Source: CAVURS01 sp963795385
GTDB lineage: Bacteria > Actinomycetota > Actinomycetes > Actinomycetales > CAVURS01
Assembly: GCA_963795385.1 (NCBI GenBank)
Contig: CAWCHK010000008.1
Location: 1-64,000, forward strand
DNA: 64,000 nucleotides
Direction of reading: 5' to 3'
The stretch's first letter is position 1. Each line of letters opens with the position of its first letter. Of this stretch, positions 37,791 through 46,389 are shown piece by piece. The position numbers and the translations under genes are program-made. The notes below the pieces were generated by a model. It searched no databases. It had not been told where the DNA came from and saw only the letters and a list, made by a program, of their open reading frames with translations.

Positions 37791-39044
37791 TCAAGCGAAT
37801 AGCCCGCTGGCCCAGTAGTCGCTGCTGCTGCGGATGCCCGGCGGGCAGGCGAAGACCGCGCTGCTGTTGTGCTCGATGTACTCGTTGAGCCGGTCGCTCA
37901 GGCCGAGCTTGCGCTGCAGCGGCACGAACTGGTGCCGGGGATCCTTCTGGTAGGCGATGAAGAACAGCCCGGCGTCGAGCTCGCCGGTGTCCGCGTTGGT
38001 GCCGTCGGTGAAGGAGTAGCCGCGGCGCAGGATCCGCAGCCCGCCGTTGGCCTCGTGCGAGGCCAGCCGGATGTGCGCGTCCATCGGGATGACCGGTGTG
38101 CCGTCGGCGGCCTTGGCGGCGAAGTCAGGGGTGTCGAACTCGTGGTGCCCGCCGAGCGGAGCGCCACTGACCTTCGTCCGGCCGAAGACCTCCTCCTGGT
38201 CCTGGAGGAAGTCGCGGTCCCAGCCCTCGATGTGCATCAGGATCCGCCGGGTGACGACGTACGAGCCGCCCGTCATCCACGGCTGGTCGGTCTCCTGGCC
38301 CACCCAGACGTAGGTGTCCATGTCGCCGGCCTCCTCGGCGTGCACGTTGCGGGTGCCGTCCTTGAAGCCCATCAGGTTGCGCGGCGTCGCCTGGCTGGTG
38401 CTCGTCGACGACGTCCGGCCGAAGCCCAGCTGCGACCACCGCATCGTGACGACCCCGCGGCCGATCCGGGCCAGGTTGCGGATCGCGTGGAACGCGACCT
38501 GCGGGTCGTTGGAGCAGGCCTGGATCCCGAGGTCGCCGTTGGACCGTGTGTGGTCGAGGTTGTCACGTGGCAATGGTGGGATGGCGGCCAGCGCAGCCGG
38601 TCGCCGGCCGGCCAGCCCGAAGCGGCCGTCGAACAGGGAGGGGCCGAGACCCGCGGTGACGGTGAGCGCGGCGGGCGGCAGGTCCTGCGCCTCGCCGGTG
38701 TCGGCCGGTGGTGCGTCCGAGGCGGTCGAGCTGCCGGGCACCAGCGCCCCGGCGCACATCGCGATCGACGCCTTGGTCCACTCCCGCAGCACCTCCTGCA
38801 GGTCACTGCGGCTCGTGCTCGTCACGTCGAACGCCGCGAACGCGAGCCGGTCCTGGGCCGGGGTGTCGATGCCGGCCTGGTGCGCGCCGTAGAACGGCAC
38901 CGGCGCCGCGTGCTGCGGCCCGCTGGTGGAGAACTCGCGGGCGCCCACGACCCCACCGACGACGCCCGCCGCCGCGACCCCGCCCAACGCGGCGGACCCG
39001 CCGAGGAAGCCTCGACGGGTCAGCCGTACGGATCGCTCGCTCAT
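37791..39044 (-). CDS. efeB: Dye-decolorizing-type heme peroxidase of the EfeUOB system
   Basis: A 417-residue Tat-exported heme peroxidase. The twin-arginine signal is TRRGFLGGSAALGG. The catalytic motif GFKDGTRN carries the distal Asp, and the proximal heme His lies in the C-terminal half (HIRLASHEANGG region), with RRGYSF after it. It works outside the membrane with EfeO and EfeU; roles proposed are ferrous iron oxidation or heme iron release. Its ATG overlaps the efeO stop (ATGA), so it belongs to the efeU-efeO-efeB operon. Confidence 0.92.
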   Translation of the reverse strand: MSERSVRLTRRGFLGGSAALGGVAAAGVVGGVVGAREFSTSGPQHAAPVPFYGAHQAGIDTPAQDRLAFAAFDVTSTSRSDLQEVLREWTKASIAMCAGALVPGSSTASDAPPADTGEAQDLPPAALTVTAGLGPSLFDGRFGLAGRRPAALAAIPPLPRDNLDHTRSNGDLGIQACSNDPQVAFHAIRNLARIGRGVVTMRWSQLGFGRTSSTSTSQATPRNLMGFKDGTRNVHAEEAGDMDTYVWVGQETDQPWMTGGSYVVTRRILMHIEGWDRDFLQDQEEVFGRTKVSGAPLGGHHEFDTPDFAAKAADGTPVIPMDAHIRLASHEANGGLRILRRGYSFTDGTNADTGELDAGLFFIAYQKDPRHQFVPLQRKLGLSDRLNEYIEHNSSAVFACPPGIRSSSDYWASGLFA

Positions 39045-40177
39045 ACGATCGCCGGTGCCACCTTGCTCATCGTCTCGGCGAGGGTGTTCACGAGGGTGGT
39101 GAGCCGACGCCGGTCGGCCTTGCCCACGGTCGAGTAGTCCACGTACCCGTCCGGAGTCTTGTACGCCGAGAGCGCCTGGTCCACCTGGTCGAACTGCGCG
39201 TCGGCCGTCGCCAGCAGGGAGGGGTTCCGGGCCCGCAGGGTCGGGGACAGCACGTCCAGCGCCTCGCGGACGCCGGCGACGTTGGCCTCGAAGTCCCACA
39301 GGTCGGTGTGGCTGTAGCGGTCCTCCTCGCCGGTGATCTTGCTGTTGGCGACCTCACCGAGCAGGTCGACGGCGCCGTTGGCGATCGCGGCCGGCTGGAG
39401 CTTCGCGCTCGGGATCAGCTCGACCAGCCGGCTGACGTCGGCGACCAGCTTGGTGGCGTAGCGGTCCATGCCCTTCAGGCTCTTGTCCTGCCACAGCGCC
39501 TTCTCGATCCGGTGGAAGCCGGCCCACTTGGCCGCCTCCACGTCGCCGAACCGGGCGTCGATCTCGGGGTCGAGGTCACCGAAGCTCTCCGCCACGGGCT
39601 CGATCGCCTCGTAGTTGGCCCGGGCCGGCGCGAACAGCCGCTTGGCCTTCACGACGTCGCCGGCCCTCACCGCGGCCGCGAACGCCTTGGTCGCGGGCAG
39701 CAGGGCGTTCGCGCGGTTCTGCAGGAACGCCCGGTAGGACGCGACGGCGGCGGTCAGGGTAGCGGCCGACGAGGGCGTCGTCCCGGTCGCGCCCGGGGCC
39801 GGCCTGACCGTCAGGGTGGCCCGGTCGACCTTGGCGTTCGGGCAGTAGACGACGTACTCGCCGGGCTCGAGGCGCAGGCTGAACCGGCCGGAGAGCCCGG
39901 GGGTGAGGTTCTCCTTCTCACCGAGGATCCGGCCGTCCTGCATGACCTCGGCCTCGGTCACCCGGCCGGCGTCCTTGTTGGCCACCGCGAAGCTCAACGG
40001 CCCCGCCTGGACCGACGCGGGGACGGGTGCGCAGCCGTCGTCCGTGAAGTCGATCGCGACCGTGCTCGCGCCCTTGGCGGCGGCGCCGGCCGACGGCGAG
40101 CTCTTCGCGCAGCCGGTCGCGAGCAGCGGCATTGCGGCTGCGACCGCGATCAGGGAGAGGAGGCGGCGGTGGGTCAT
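39041..40177 (-). CDS. efeO: Iron uptake lipoprotein with cupredoxin and imelysin-like domains
   Basis: A 378-residue secreted component. The signal ends LATGCAKSS, a lipobox cysteine, so it is probably a lipoprotein. Residues 35-130 form a cupredoxin-like domain (TVAIDFTDDGCAPVPASVQA through GEYVVYCPNAKVDRATLTV). Residues 145-370 form the M75/imelysin-like helical domain with the HxxE motif in WAGFHRIEKALW. It binds iron and hands it to EfeU. The gap to efeU is 75 bp. Confidence 0.92.
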   Translation of the reverse strand: MTHRRLLSLIAVAAAMPLLATGCAKSSPSAGAAAKGASTVAIDFTDDGCAPVPASVQAGPLSFAVANKDAGRVTEAEVMQDGRILGEKENLTPGLSGRFSLRLEPGEYVVYCPNAKVDRATLTVRPAPGATGTTPSSAATLTAAVASYRAFLQNRANALLPATKAFAAAVRAGDVVKAKRLFAPARANYEAIEPVAESFGDLDPEIDARFGDVEAAKWAGFHRIEKALWQDKSLKGMDRYATKLVADVSRLVELIPSAKLQPAAIANGAVDLLGEVANSKITGEEDRYSHTDLWDFEANVAGVREALDVLSPTLRARNPSLLATADAQFDQVDQALSAYKTPDGYVDYSTVGKADRRRLTTLVNTLAETMSKVAPAIV

Positions 40178-40252
40178 CGTGGAGCCTTTCCGGGCGCGGC
40201 GGAGCCGACGTACGGGCGGATGGTTCGGTGGTGGTCGGGGTCGGGAGCCGGC

Positions 40253-41113
40253 TCAGGAACGGCTGGGTGCTGTGGCTGAGCTGCGTTGTGCGGGAACGGC
40301 TCTCGCCGCCGGTGCGTGCGCCGGGCGCAGGACGAAGATCAGCATCGGTACGGCATAGAGCGCCCAGCCGAGAGCCTCGACGACCGTGGGGATCGGCTGG
40401 ATGCCGAGGACTCCGGTGAGCAGCGCGGCGATCGGGGTGCCGGGGCGCACCAGCCAGCTGAGGTCGACCGCCTGACCCTGGCCGAGGTTGACCCAGCCGG
40501 CCTCGTGAGCCGTGTGGAACGCCGTCATGACCAGGCCGGCCGCCACGAGGACGAGCACGACGCTGGTGAGGGTGAAGAAGCGGGCCAGGTCGAGCCGGAC
40601 GCCGCCGTGGAAGATGCCCCAGCCGAGCCCGACCGCGACCAGGATGCCGAGGACGGCGCCGATGCCGGCGGTCGTCGCGTTGCCGCTGGCCTGGAACGTC
40701 GCCAGCAGGAACACCGATGTCTCGAACCCCTCGCGGAGCACGGCCAGGAAGGCCATCGCGACCAGCGCGCGGGCCGACCCCTGGGCGAGGGCCGCGGCGG
40801 TGGCGCCCTCCAGCTCGCCCTTCATGGCCCGTGCGTGGTGGCGCATCCAGACGATCATCGCCGTCACCATGGCGACGGCGAGCACGCCCACCACCGTCTC
40901 GAGCATCTCCTGCTGGCGCTGGGGAAGCACCCGCTCGAGCACCTGCAGGGCGACCGCGATGCCGAGGCAGATGGCGACCGCCGCGCCGACGCCGACCCAC
41001 ACCTGCCGCAGCGCGTCCCGGCGGTCCTGGCGGGCCAGGAACGCGGCGATGATCCCGACGATGAGCGCGGCCTCGAGTCCTTCACGGAGGCCGATCACGA
41101 AGGTAGGGAGCAC
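40253..41113 (-). CDS. efeU: Ferrous iron permease of the FTR1 family
   Basis: A 286-residue membrane permease with about seven helices. Both iron-coordinating REGxE motifs are present: GLREGLEAALIVG near the N-terminus and VLREGFETSVFLLA in the middle. These glutamates form the Fe(III) pathway in Ftr1p and EfeU. The GTG start at 41113 has AAAGG 6 nt upstream. It is first in the operon, behind the DtxR-type box. Confidence 0.92.
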   Translation of the reverse strand: MLPTFVIGLREGLEAALIVGIIAAFLARQDRRDALRQVWVGVGAAVAICLGIAVALQVLERVLPQRQQEMLETVVGVLAVAMVTAMIVWMRHHARAMKGELEGATAAALAQGSARALVAMAFLAVLREGFETSVFLLATFQASGNATTAGIGAVLGILVAVGLGWGIFHGGVRLDLARFFTLTSVVLVLVAAGLVMTAFHTAHEAGWVNLGQGQAVDLSWLVRPGTPIAALLTGVLGIQPIPTVVEALGWALYAVPMLIFVLRPAHAPAARAVPAQRSSATAPSRS

Positions 41114-41135
41114 GACGGACCTTTCGGGGAGCGAC

Positions 41136-41154
41136 TAAGGTGTGCCTAACCTAA
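41136..41154. promoter_or_regulatory. DtxR/IdeR-type iron box upstream of efeU
   Basis: TAAGGTGTGCCTAACCTAA matches the 19-bp iron box consensus TTAGGTTAGCCTAACCTAA at 15 positions, with one half-site perfect. It lies 22 bp before the efeU start. It predicts repression of efeUOB when iron is plentiful. Confidence 0.7.
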
Positions 41155-41174
41155 GCCCCGGCTCCGAGCAGGTG

Positions 41175-41843
41175 TCAAATCTTCGGACCGCCGATCCGCT
41201 CGGACCACAGATCGGTCCACCGGACGCCGGACTCGGCCATCAGCGTCCGCAGCAGGGGCAGGCTCAGCCCGACGACGTTGTGCGGGTCGCCCTCCACCCC
41301 GGTGACGAAGGCTCCGCCGAGCCCGTCGAGGGTGAACGCGCCCGCGACCGCCAGCGGCTCGCCGGTGCCGACGTAGGCGTCGATCTCCTCGTCGCTGACG
41401 TCGGCGAACCGGACGACGGTCGCCCCGACCGCCCCGATGGTGCTCCCCGAGCCGCCCTCGGCCCGGGCATCGACCAGCCAGTGGCCGGTGTGCAGGACCC
41501 CCGAGCGGCCTCGCATCCGGCGCCATCGCCCCGCGGCCTCGGCGGTGCCCGCCGGCTTGCCGTGCACCTCGCCGTCCAGCTCCAGGACCGAGTCGCAGCC
41601 CAGCACCAGGGCGTCGTCCACCCCGGCGGCGACGGCCTCGGCCTTGCGGCGGGCCAGCACCAGGGCGACCTCGTCGGCCGTGAGGGCCGCGCCCTGGCGC
41701 AGCTCGTACTCCGCGACGACAGCCGGCTCGTCGACGTCGGCGACGACGACGCGGGGCTCGATCCCCGCCCGTCGCAACGTGGTCAGCCGGGCCGGGGACG
41801 CGGAGGCGAGCACGAGCAGCGTCGCGGGCGGAGGCACAGCCAC
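41175..41843 (-). CDS. maf: Maf-type nucleoside triphosphate pyrophosphatase
   Basis: A 222-residue Maf house-cleaning pyrophosphatase that hydrolyses modified or non-canonical NTPs. It has LVLASASPARLTTLRRAGIE (phosphate-binding loop), VVVADVDEP, LARRKAEAV and the catalytic LGCDSVLELDGEVHGKP. The latter part has VRFADVSDEEIDAYVGTGEP and VTGVEGDPHNVVGLSLPLL. In actinobacteria maf commonly sits next to acyl-CoA carboxylase beta/epsilon genes, as here apart from one inserted gene. Confidence 0.92.
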   Translation of the reverse strand: MAVPPPATLLVLASASPARLTTLRRAGIEPRVVVADVDEPAVVAEYELRQGAALTADEVALVLARRKAEAVAAGVDDALVLGCDSVLELDGEVHGKPAGTAEAAGRWRRMRGRSGVLHTGHWLVDARAEGGSGSTIGAVGATVVRFADVSDEEIDAYVGTGEPLAVAGAFTLDGLGGAFVTGVEGDPHNVVGLSLPLLRTLMAESGVRWTDLWSERIGGPKI

Positions 41844-41847
41844 CGGC

Positions 41848-43533
41848 TCAGCCGACGACGGCGTGCCGCAGCACGTCGAGCGGCACCGAGCCCACGTCGA
41901 GCGCCACGCGGTGGAACTCCTTGAGGTCGAACCGGTCGCCCCACGCGGCCTTGGCGTCCTCGCGCATCTGCAGCCAGAGCCGCTCGCCGAGCTTGTACGA
42001 CGGCGCCTGTCCCGGCCAGCCGAGGTAGCGGTCCAGCTCGAACCGCAGGAAGCCTTCGGCCATCGCGGAGTTCGCAGTGAGGAAGGCCCACGCCTTGTCG
42101 TAGTCCCACGAGCCGCCGCCGACCGAGGCCGGTGCCGGCAGGTCGAGGTGGACGCCGATGTCGAGCACGACGCGGGCCGCGCGCAGCAGCTGGCCGTCGA
42201 GCATCCCCAGCCGCGAGCCCGGGTCGGAGAGGTAGCCCAGGTCCTCCATCAACCGCTCGGCGTAGAGCGCCCACCCCTCGCCGTGCCCGGAGACCCAGCA
42301 GTCCAGCCGGCGCCAGCGGTTCAGCTCGGCCCGGTTGTAGACGGTCTGCCCGACCTGGAGGTGATGCCCCGGCACGCCCTCGTGGTAGACGGTCGTGAGC
42401 TCGCGCCAGGTGGTGAACTTGTCGACGCCCTCCGGCACCGACCACCACATCCGCCCGGGCCGCGAGAAGTCGTCGCTGGGCGACGTGTAGTAGATGCCGC
42501 CCTCGGTGGTGGGCGCGATCCGGCACTCGATGGTGCGCAAGGGCTCCGGGATGTCGAAGTGGGTCCGGTCGAGCTCACTGACGGCCTCGTCGGCACGCAG
42601 CTGCATCCACGCCTGCAGCTCGTCGGTCCCCGTGAGGACGTTCGCTGGGTCGTGGTCCAGGGCGTCGATCGCCTCGGGAACCGTTGCGCCGCTGCGGACC
42701 TGGTTGGCCGTGACCTTCATCTCGGCGACGATCCGGGCCAACTCCTCCTGCCCCCAGGCGTAGGCCTCCTCGAAGTCGATCGACGCTCCGACGAAGGCGC
42801 GCGACCAGAGGGCGTACTTCTCCCGGCCGCACCCGTCGGCCTCCGGCGCCTGCGGCAGGATCTCGCGCTGGAGGAAGTCGCCCAGCGACCGGTACGCCGC
42901 GGCGGCCGTGCGGCCCGCCTCGCCCAGCTCGGTCACCAGGGAGTCGGGCAGATCGGTTGCGGCCGAACCGGACCGGGCGAAGCTGACGAAGAAGCCGTCG
43001 TCCGCGCCGTACGACGCGCACTGGGCGATGACGCCCTGGACCTGACGTCGCGGGGAGACGTCCGAGCGGGCCGCCGCCGAGGTCAACGAGCGGGCGTAGC
43101 CCTCCATCGCGGCCGGCACGGCTCGCAGCCGCTGGGCGATGGTCGCCCAGTCGTCCGCGGACTCCGTCGACATCAGGTCGAAGACTGACCGCACGTCCTG
43201 CACCGGGCTGGCGATGACGTTGAGGTCGGACTCCTCGGCGCCGGACTCGGCGATCTCGACGGCGACCCCGAGTCGCTCGCGCATGGCATCGACGGTCACC
43301 CGGTCGATGGCGTCGACCGGCTGCGTGCCCTCGAGGGCGGAGAGGGTGCGCCGGTCGAGCTCGGTCCGCGCGGCGATGCCGTCGGGGGAGTAGTCGGTCA
43401 GCTGGTCGTCGTAGCCGGGCGCGCCGATCCTGGTGGCCTTGGCCGGATGCAGGCTGAGCGAGGTGTCGAGATAGGCGTCGGCGATGCGGTCGACCTCGGT
43501 CGGCTCGCGGTGCGCCCCGGGTGCGTCAGTCAC
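41848..43533 (-). CDS. DUF885 family putative metallopeptidase
   Basis: A 561-residue protein of the DUF885 family. The probable zinc site is YHEGVPGHHLQVGQTVYNRA, a variant HExxxxH motif, followed by GHGEGWALYAERLMEDLGYL with a further Glu. No signal peptide is seen. The family is thought to be peptidases related to gluzincins, and substrates are mostly unknown. A TAAGGT hexamer ends 6 nt before the GTG. It is 4 bp upstream of maf on the same strand. Confidence 0.85.
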   Translation of the reverse strand: MTDAPGAHREPTEVDRIADAYLDTSLSLHPAKATRIGAPGYDDQLTDYSPDGIAARTELDRRTLSALEGTQPVDAIDRVTVDAMRERLGVAVEIAESGAEESDLNVIASPVQDVRSVFDLMSTESADDWATIAQRLRAVPAAMEGYARSLTSAAARSDVSPRRQVQGVIAQCASYGADDGFFVSFARSGSAATDLPDSLVTELGEAGRTAAAAYRSLGDFLQREILPQAPEADGCGREKYALWSRAFVGASIDFEEAYAWGQEELARIVAEMKVTANQVRSGATVPEAIDALDHDPANVLTGTDELQAWMQLRADEAVSELDRTHFDIPEPLRTIECRIAPTTEGGIYYTSPSDDFSRPGRMWWSVPEGVDKFTTWRELTTVYHEGVPGHHLQVGQTVYNRAELNRWRRLDCWVSGHGEGWALYAERLMEDLGYLSDPGSRLGMLDGQLLRAARVVLDIGVHLDLPAPASVGGGSWDYDKAWAFLTANSAMAEGFLRFELDRYLGWPGQAPSYKLGERLWLQMREDAKAAWGDRFDLKEFHRVALDVGSVPLDVLRHAVVG

Positions 43534-43539
43534 CCGGCG

Positions 43540-43545
43540 ACCTTA
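43540..43545 (-). promoter_or_regulatory. Leaderless -10 for the DUF885 gene
   Basis: TAAGGT on the minus strand, 6 nt before the GTG start at 43533. Confidence 0.45.
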
Positions 43546-43579
43546 GTGCGGCGAGACGCGGCTGCGGGAGCGGACGCTC

Positions 43580-43801
43580 CTAGTGCGGTCGGGCGGAGGC
43601 CCGCCATCCGCCGGGTGCGGGATGCGGGGGCAGCCGCAGCATCGCGGCCCGGTCGGCCCAGCGTCCGGCCCTCGGCCGAGCCGGGTCGCGTCCAGCAGGA
43701 GCGCCCTCGGTGCGGGCCGTCAGGACGGCGAGCAGCGCGGCGAGCTCCTCCGGCCCGGCGTCGCCGCGGACCAGGCGCAGCGTGGGCGCCGCTCCGGTCA
43801 T
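43580..43801 (-). CDS. Acyl-CoA carboxylase epsilon subunit
   Basis: A 73-residue small subunit with the family pattern TLRLVRGDAGPEELAALLAV, then a variable stretch and RAGRWADRAAML with a conserved Trp. Its ATG overlaps the stop of the carboxyltransferase gene (ATGA). It stabilises the alpha-beta complex in actinobacterial acyl-CoA carboxylases. Confidence 0.82.
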   Translation of the reverse strand: MTGAAPTLRLVRGDAGPEELAALLAVLTARTEGAPAGRDPARPRAGRWADRAAMLRLPPHPAPGGWRASARPH

Positions 43802-45426
43802 AACGGGATGTTCCCGTGCTTCTTGGGCGGCATCGTCTCGCGCTTGGTTCGCAACGCTCGCAAGGCTTTTGCGACATATGAGCGGGTGTACGAGGGCGGG
43901 ATGACCGAGTCGACGTAGCCGCGCTCGGCTGCGATGTACGGGTTGGCGAGGGTGTCCTCGTACTCCGTGATGAAGCCCTGGCGCAGCGCCTCGACGTCCT
44001 CGCCCGCGTCGCGCGCCTTCTTCAGCTCCGACCGGTAGAGGATGTTCACGGCACCCTGAGCGCCCATGACGGCGATCTGCGCGGTCGGCCAGGCCAGGTT
44101 GACGTCGGCGCCCAGATGCTTGGAGCCCATCACGTCGTACGCACCGCCGTAGGCCTTGCGCGTGATGACGGTGACGAGCGGGACCGTCGCCTCGGCGTAC
44201 GCATAGATCAGCTTGGCCCCGCGCCGGATGATGCCGTTCCACTCCTGGTCGGTGCCGGGCAGGAAGCCGGGGACGTCCACGAACGTCAGGACCGGGATGT
44301 TGAACGCGTCACAGGTCCGGACGAAGCGTGCGGCCTTCTCGCTGGCGTCGATGTCGAGCGTGCCGGCGAACTGCATCGGCTGGTTGGCCACGATGCCGAT
44401 GCTCCGGCCGTCGACCCGGGCGAAGCCGACCAGGATGTTCGGCGCGAACAGGGCCTGGACCTCGAGGAACTCGCCGTCGTCGACGACGTGCTCGATGACC
44501 GTGTGCATGTCGTAGGGCTGGTTGGCCGAGTCCGGCACGAGGGAGTCGAGCTCGCGGTCGCGGTCGGTGATCTCGGTCGGCCCCGAGGAGGGCGCGGCGT
44601 CGTAGGCCGGTGGCTCGTCGAGGTTGTTGCTCGGCAGGTAGGAGAGCAGGGCCTTGACGTACTCGATGGCGTCGGCCTCGTCCGTGCCGAGGTAGTGCGC
44701 GTTGCCGCTCTTGGTGTTGTGGGTCCGGGCCCCGCCGAGCTCCTCGAAGGACACCTCCTCGCCGGTCACGGTCTTGATGACGTCCGGACCGGTGATGAAC
44801 ATGTGCGAGGTCTGGTCGACCATCACGGTGAAGTCGGTGAGGGCCGGGGAGTAGACGTGGCCGCCGGCCGCAGCGCCCATGATCAGCGAGATCTGCGGGA
44901 TGACGCCCGAGGCCTGCACGTTGCGGTGGAAGATCTCTCCGTAGAGGCCGAGGCTGACGACCCCCTCCTGGATCCGCGCGCCACCGCCCTCGTTGATGCC
45001 GATGACCGGGCAGCCGGTGGTCATGGCCATGTCCAGGATCTTGACGATCTTCTCGCCGTAGACCTCGCCGAGGCTGCCGCCGAACACCGTGACGTCCTGA
45101 CTGAAGATGCATACCGGGCGGTCGTCCACGGTGCCGTAGCCGGTGATCACGCCGTCGCCGTACGGTCGCCGCTTGGCCTGGCCGAAGTTGGTCGACCGGT
45201 GCCGGGCCAGCTCGTCGGTCTCGACGAACGATCCCTCGTCGAGCAGCATCTCGATCCGCTCGCGGGCGGTCTGCTTGCCTTTGGCGTGCTGCTTCTCGAC
45301 CGCCCGCGCCGAGCCGGCGTGCACGGCCTCGTCGTTGCGCCGCTCCAGGTCCGCGAGCTTGCCGGCGGCGGTGTGGATGTCGGGCTCCGGCTCGCCGGTG
45401 GTCTGCGCGGTCTCGTCGGGCGGCAC
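43798..45426 (-). CDS. accD: Propionyl/acetyl-CoA carboxylase beta subunit (AccD5/PccB type)
   Basis: A 542-residue carboxyltransferase. It has KLADLERRNDEAVHAGSARA, GYGTVDDRPVCIFSQDVTVF, GGSLGEVYGEKIVKILDMAM, GINEGGGARIQEGVVSLGLY, GAAAGGHVYSPALTDFTVMV and FVDVPGFLPGTDQEWNGIIR, and it ends EYEDTLANPYIAAERGYVD plus VIPPSYTR. The two oxyanion sites (GGGAR and GAAAGG) are intact. It lies divergent to birA, the ligase that biotinylates the partner alpha subunit. That pairing fits a housekeeping carboxylase for malonyl- and methylmalonyl-CoA. Confidence 0.93.
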   Translation of the reverse strand: MPPDETAQTTGEPEPDIHTAAGKLADLERRNDEAVHAGSARAVEKQHAKGKQTARERIEMLLDEGSFVETDELARHRSTNFGQAKRRPYGDGVITGYGTVDDRPVCIFSQDVTVFGGSLGEVYGEKIVKILDMAMTTGCPVIGINEGGGARIQEGVVSLGLYGEIFHRNVQASGVIPQISLIMGAAAGGHVYSPALTDFTVMVDQTSHMFITGPDVIKTVTGEEVSFEELGGARTHNTKSGNAHYLGTDEADAIEYVKALLSYLPSNNLDEPPAYDAAPSSGPTEITDRDRELDSLVPDSANQPYDMHTVIEHVVDDGEFLEVQALFAPNILVGFARVDGRSIGIVANQPMQFAGTLDIDASEKAARFVRTCDAFNIPVLTFVDVPGFLPGTDQEWNGIIRRGAKLIYAYAEATVPLVTVITRKAYGGAYDVMGSKHLGADVNLAWPTAQIAVMGAQGAVNILYRSELKKARDAGEDVEALRQGFITEYEDTLANPYIAAERGYVDSVIPPSYTRSYVAKALRALRTKRETMPPKKHGNIPL

Positions 45427-45433
45427 GGCCTGC

Positions 45434-45439
45434 AGCCTA
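45434..45439 (-). promoter_or_regulatory. Leaderless -10 for accD
   Basis: TAGGCT on the minus strand ends 7 nt before the GTG start of the carboxylase gene at 45426. Confidence 0.5.
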
Positions 45440-45458
45440 GACCGACCGGAGGCCCGCC

Positions 45459-45464
45459 TAGCCT
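45459..45464 (+). promoter_or_regulatory. Leaderless -10 for birA
   Basis: TAGCCT ends 6 nt before the GTG start of birA at 45471. The divergent accD element is 20 bp away. Confidence 0.5.
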
Positions 45465-45470
45465 GACGAC

Positions 45471-46382
45471 GTGCCCGAGGCCCCTGGCGAGTGGAGCGAC
45501 CTGAGCCGGCCGCCCCTGCGAACGTCGTCCGGGCGCCGGCCGCCGGCCGGCAGCAGTCTGTGGCGCGAGGTCCGCGTCGTGCCGGAGACCGGCTCCACGA
45601 ACCGCGACCTCGCGGCCCGAGCGGTGGCCGAGGACCTGGCCGAGGGTGTGGTCCTGGCCACGGACCACCAGAGCGCCGGCCGGGGCCGGCTGGACCGCCG
45701 GTGGTCGGCGCCGCCGCGCAGCAGCCTGGCCGTGTCGGTGCTGCTGGCGCCGCGCGAGGTCGACTCCTCCCGGTGGTCGTGGCTGCCCCTGCTGACCGGC
45801 GTCGCGGTGGTCGAGATGCTGCAGCGGGTCTGCGGCCTGGAGGCCCGGCTGAAGTGGCCCAACGACGTGCTCGTCCCGCTCCAGCCCTCGACCGGGCCGG
45901 GCGACGTCGGGCTGGGCAAGGTCTCCGGGATCCTGGCCGAGGTCGTCGTGACCGGCTCCGGCTCGGCCGTCGTCGTGGGCACCGGCCTGAACGTCAGCCT
46001 GTCCGAGGCGGAGCTGCCCGTGCCGACGGCGACCTCCCTGCTGCTGGCCGGGTCGGCCGTCACCGATCGCGAGGTCCTGCTGCGCGCCTACCTGCGAGCT
46101 CTCGAGCAGCGGTACGCCGCGTGGCGCGCGGCCCTCGGCGACCCGCGACGCAGCGGCGCCGGAGCGGCGTACCGCGAGGCCTGCTGGACCATCGGGCAGC
46201 GCGTGCGGGTCGCCCTGCCGACGGGCGAGAGCCTGACCGGAGTGGCGGAGGGCGTCGACGACGCGGGCCGGCTCCTGGTCCGGGACCCGGCCGGACGCGA
46301 GCACGCCCTCGCCGCCGGGGACGTCGTGACCCTGCGACATCGTGCTCGGACCACCCCCGCGGGCGGCCCCGACACGGCATGA
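45471..46382 (+). CDS. birA: Biotin-[acetyl-CoA carboxylase] ligase
   Basis: A 303-residue biotin protein ligase. It has VVPETGSTNRDLAARAVAED, the biotinyl-AMP loop DHQSAGRGRLDRRWSAPPRS, RLKWPNDVLVP with the catalytic Lys, GILAEVVVTG and VVGTGLNVSLSEAELP, and a C-terminal SH3-like domain (IGQRVRVALPTGESLTGVAE). It has no N-terminal DNA-binding domain, so it is a class I enzyme, not a repressor. Confidence 0.94.
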   Translation: MPEAPGEWSDLSRPPLRTSSGRRPPAGSSLWREVRVVPETGSTNRDLAARAVAEDLAEGVVLATDHQSAGRGRLDRRWSAPPRSSLAVSVLLAPREVDSSRWSWLPLLTGVAVVEMLQRVCGLEARLKWPNDVLVPLQPSTGPGDVGLGKVSGILAEVVVTGSGSAVVVGTGLNVSLSEAELPVPTATSLLLAGSAVTDREVLLRAYLRALEQRYAAWRAALGDPRRSGAGAAYREACWTIGQRVRVALPTGESLTGVAEGVDDAGRLLVRDPAGREHALAAGDVVTLRHRARTTPAGGPDTA

Positions 46383-46389
46383 TCTGCGC

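Noticed and set aside
38708..40279. Long plus-strand open frames opposite efeB, efeO and efeU
   Set aside because: They are mirror frames of clear minus-strand genes and show no family motifs.
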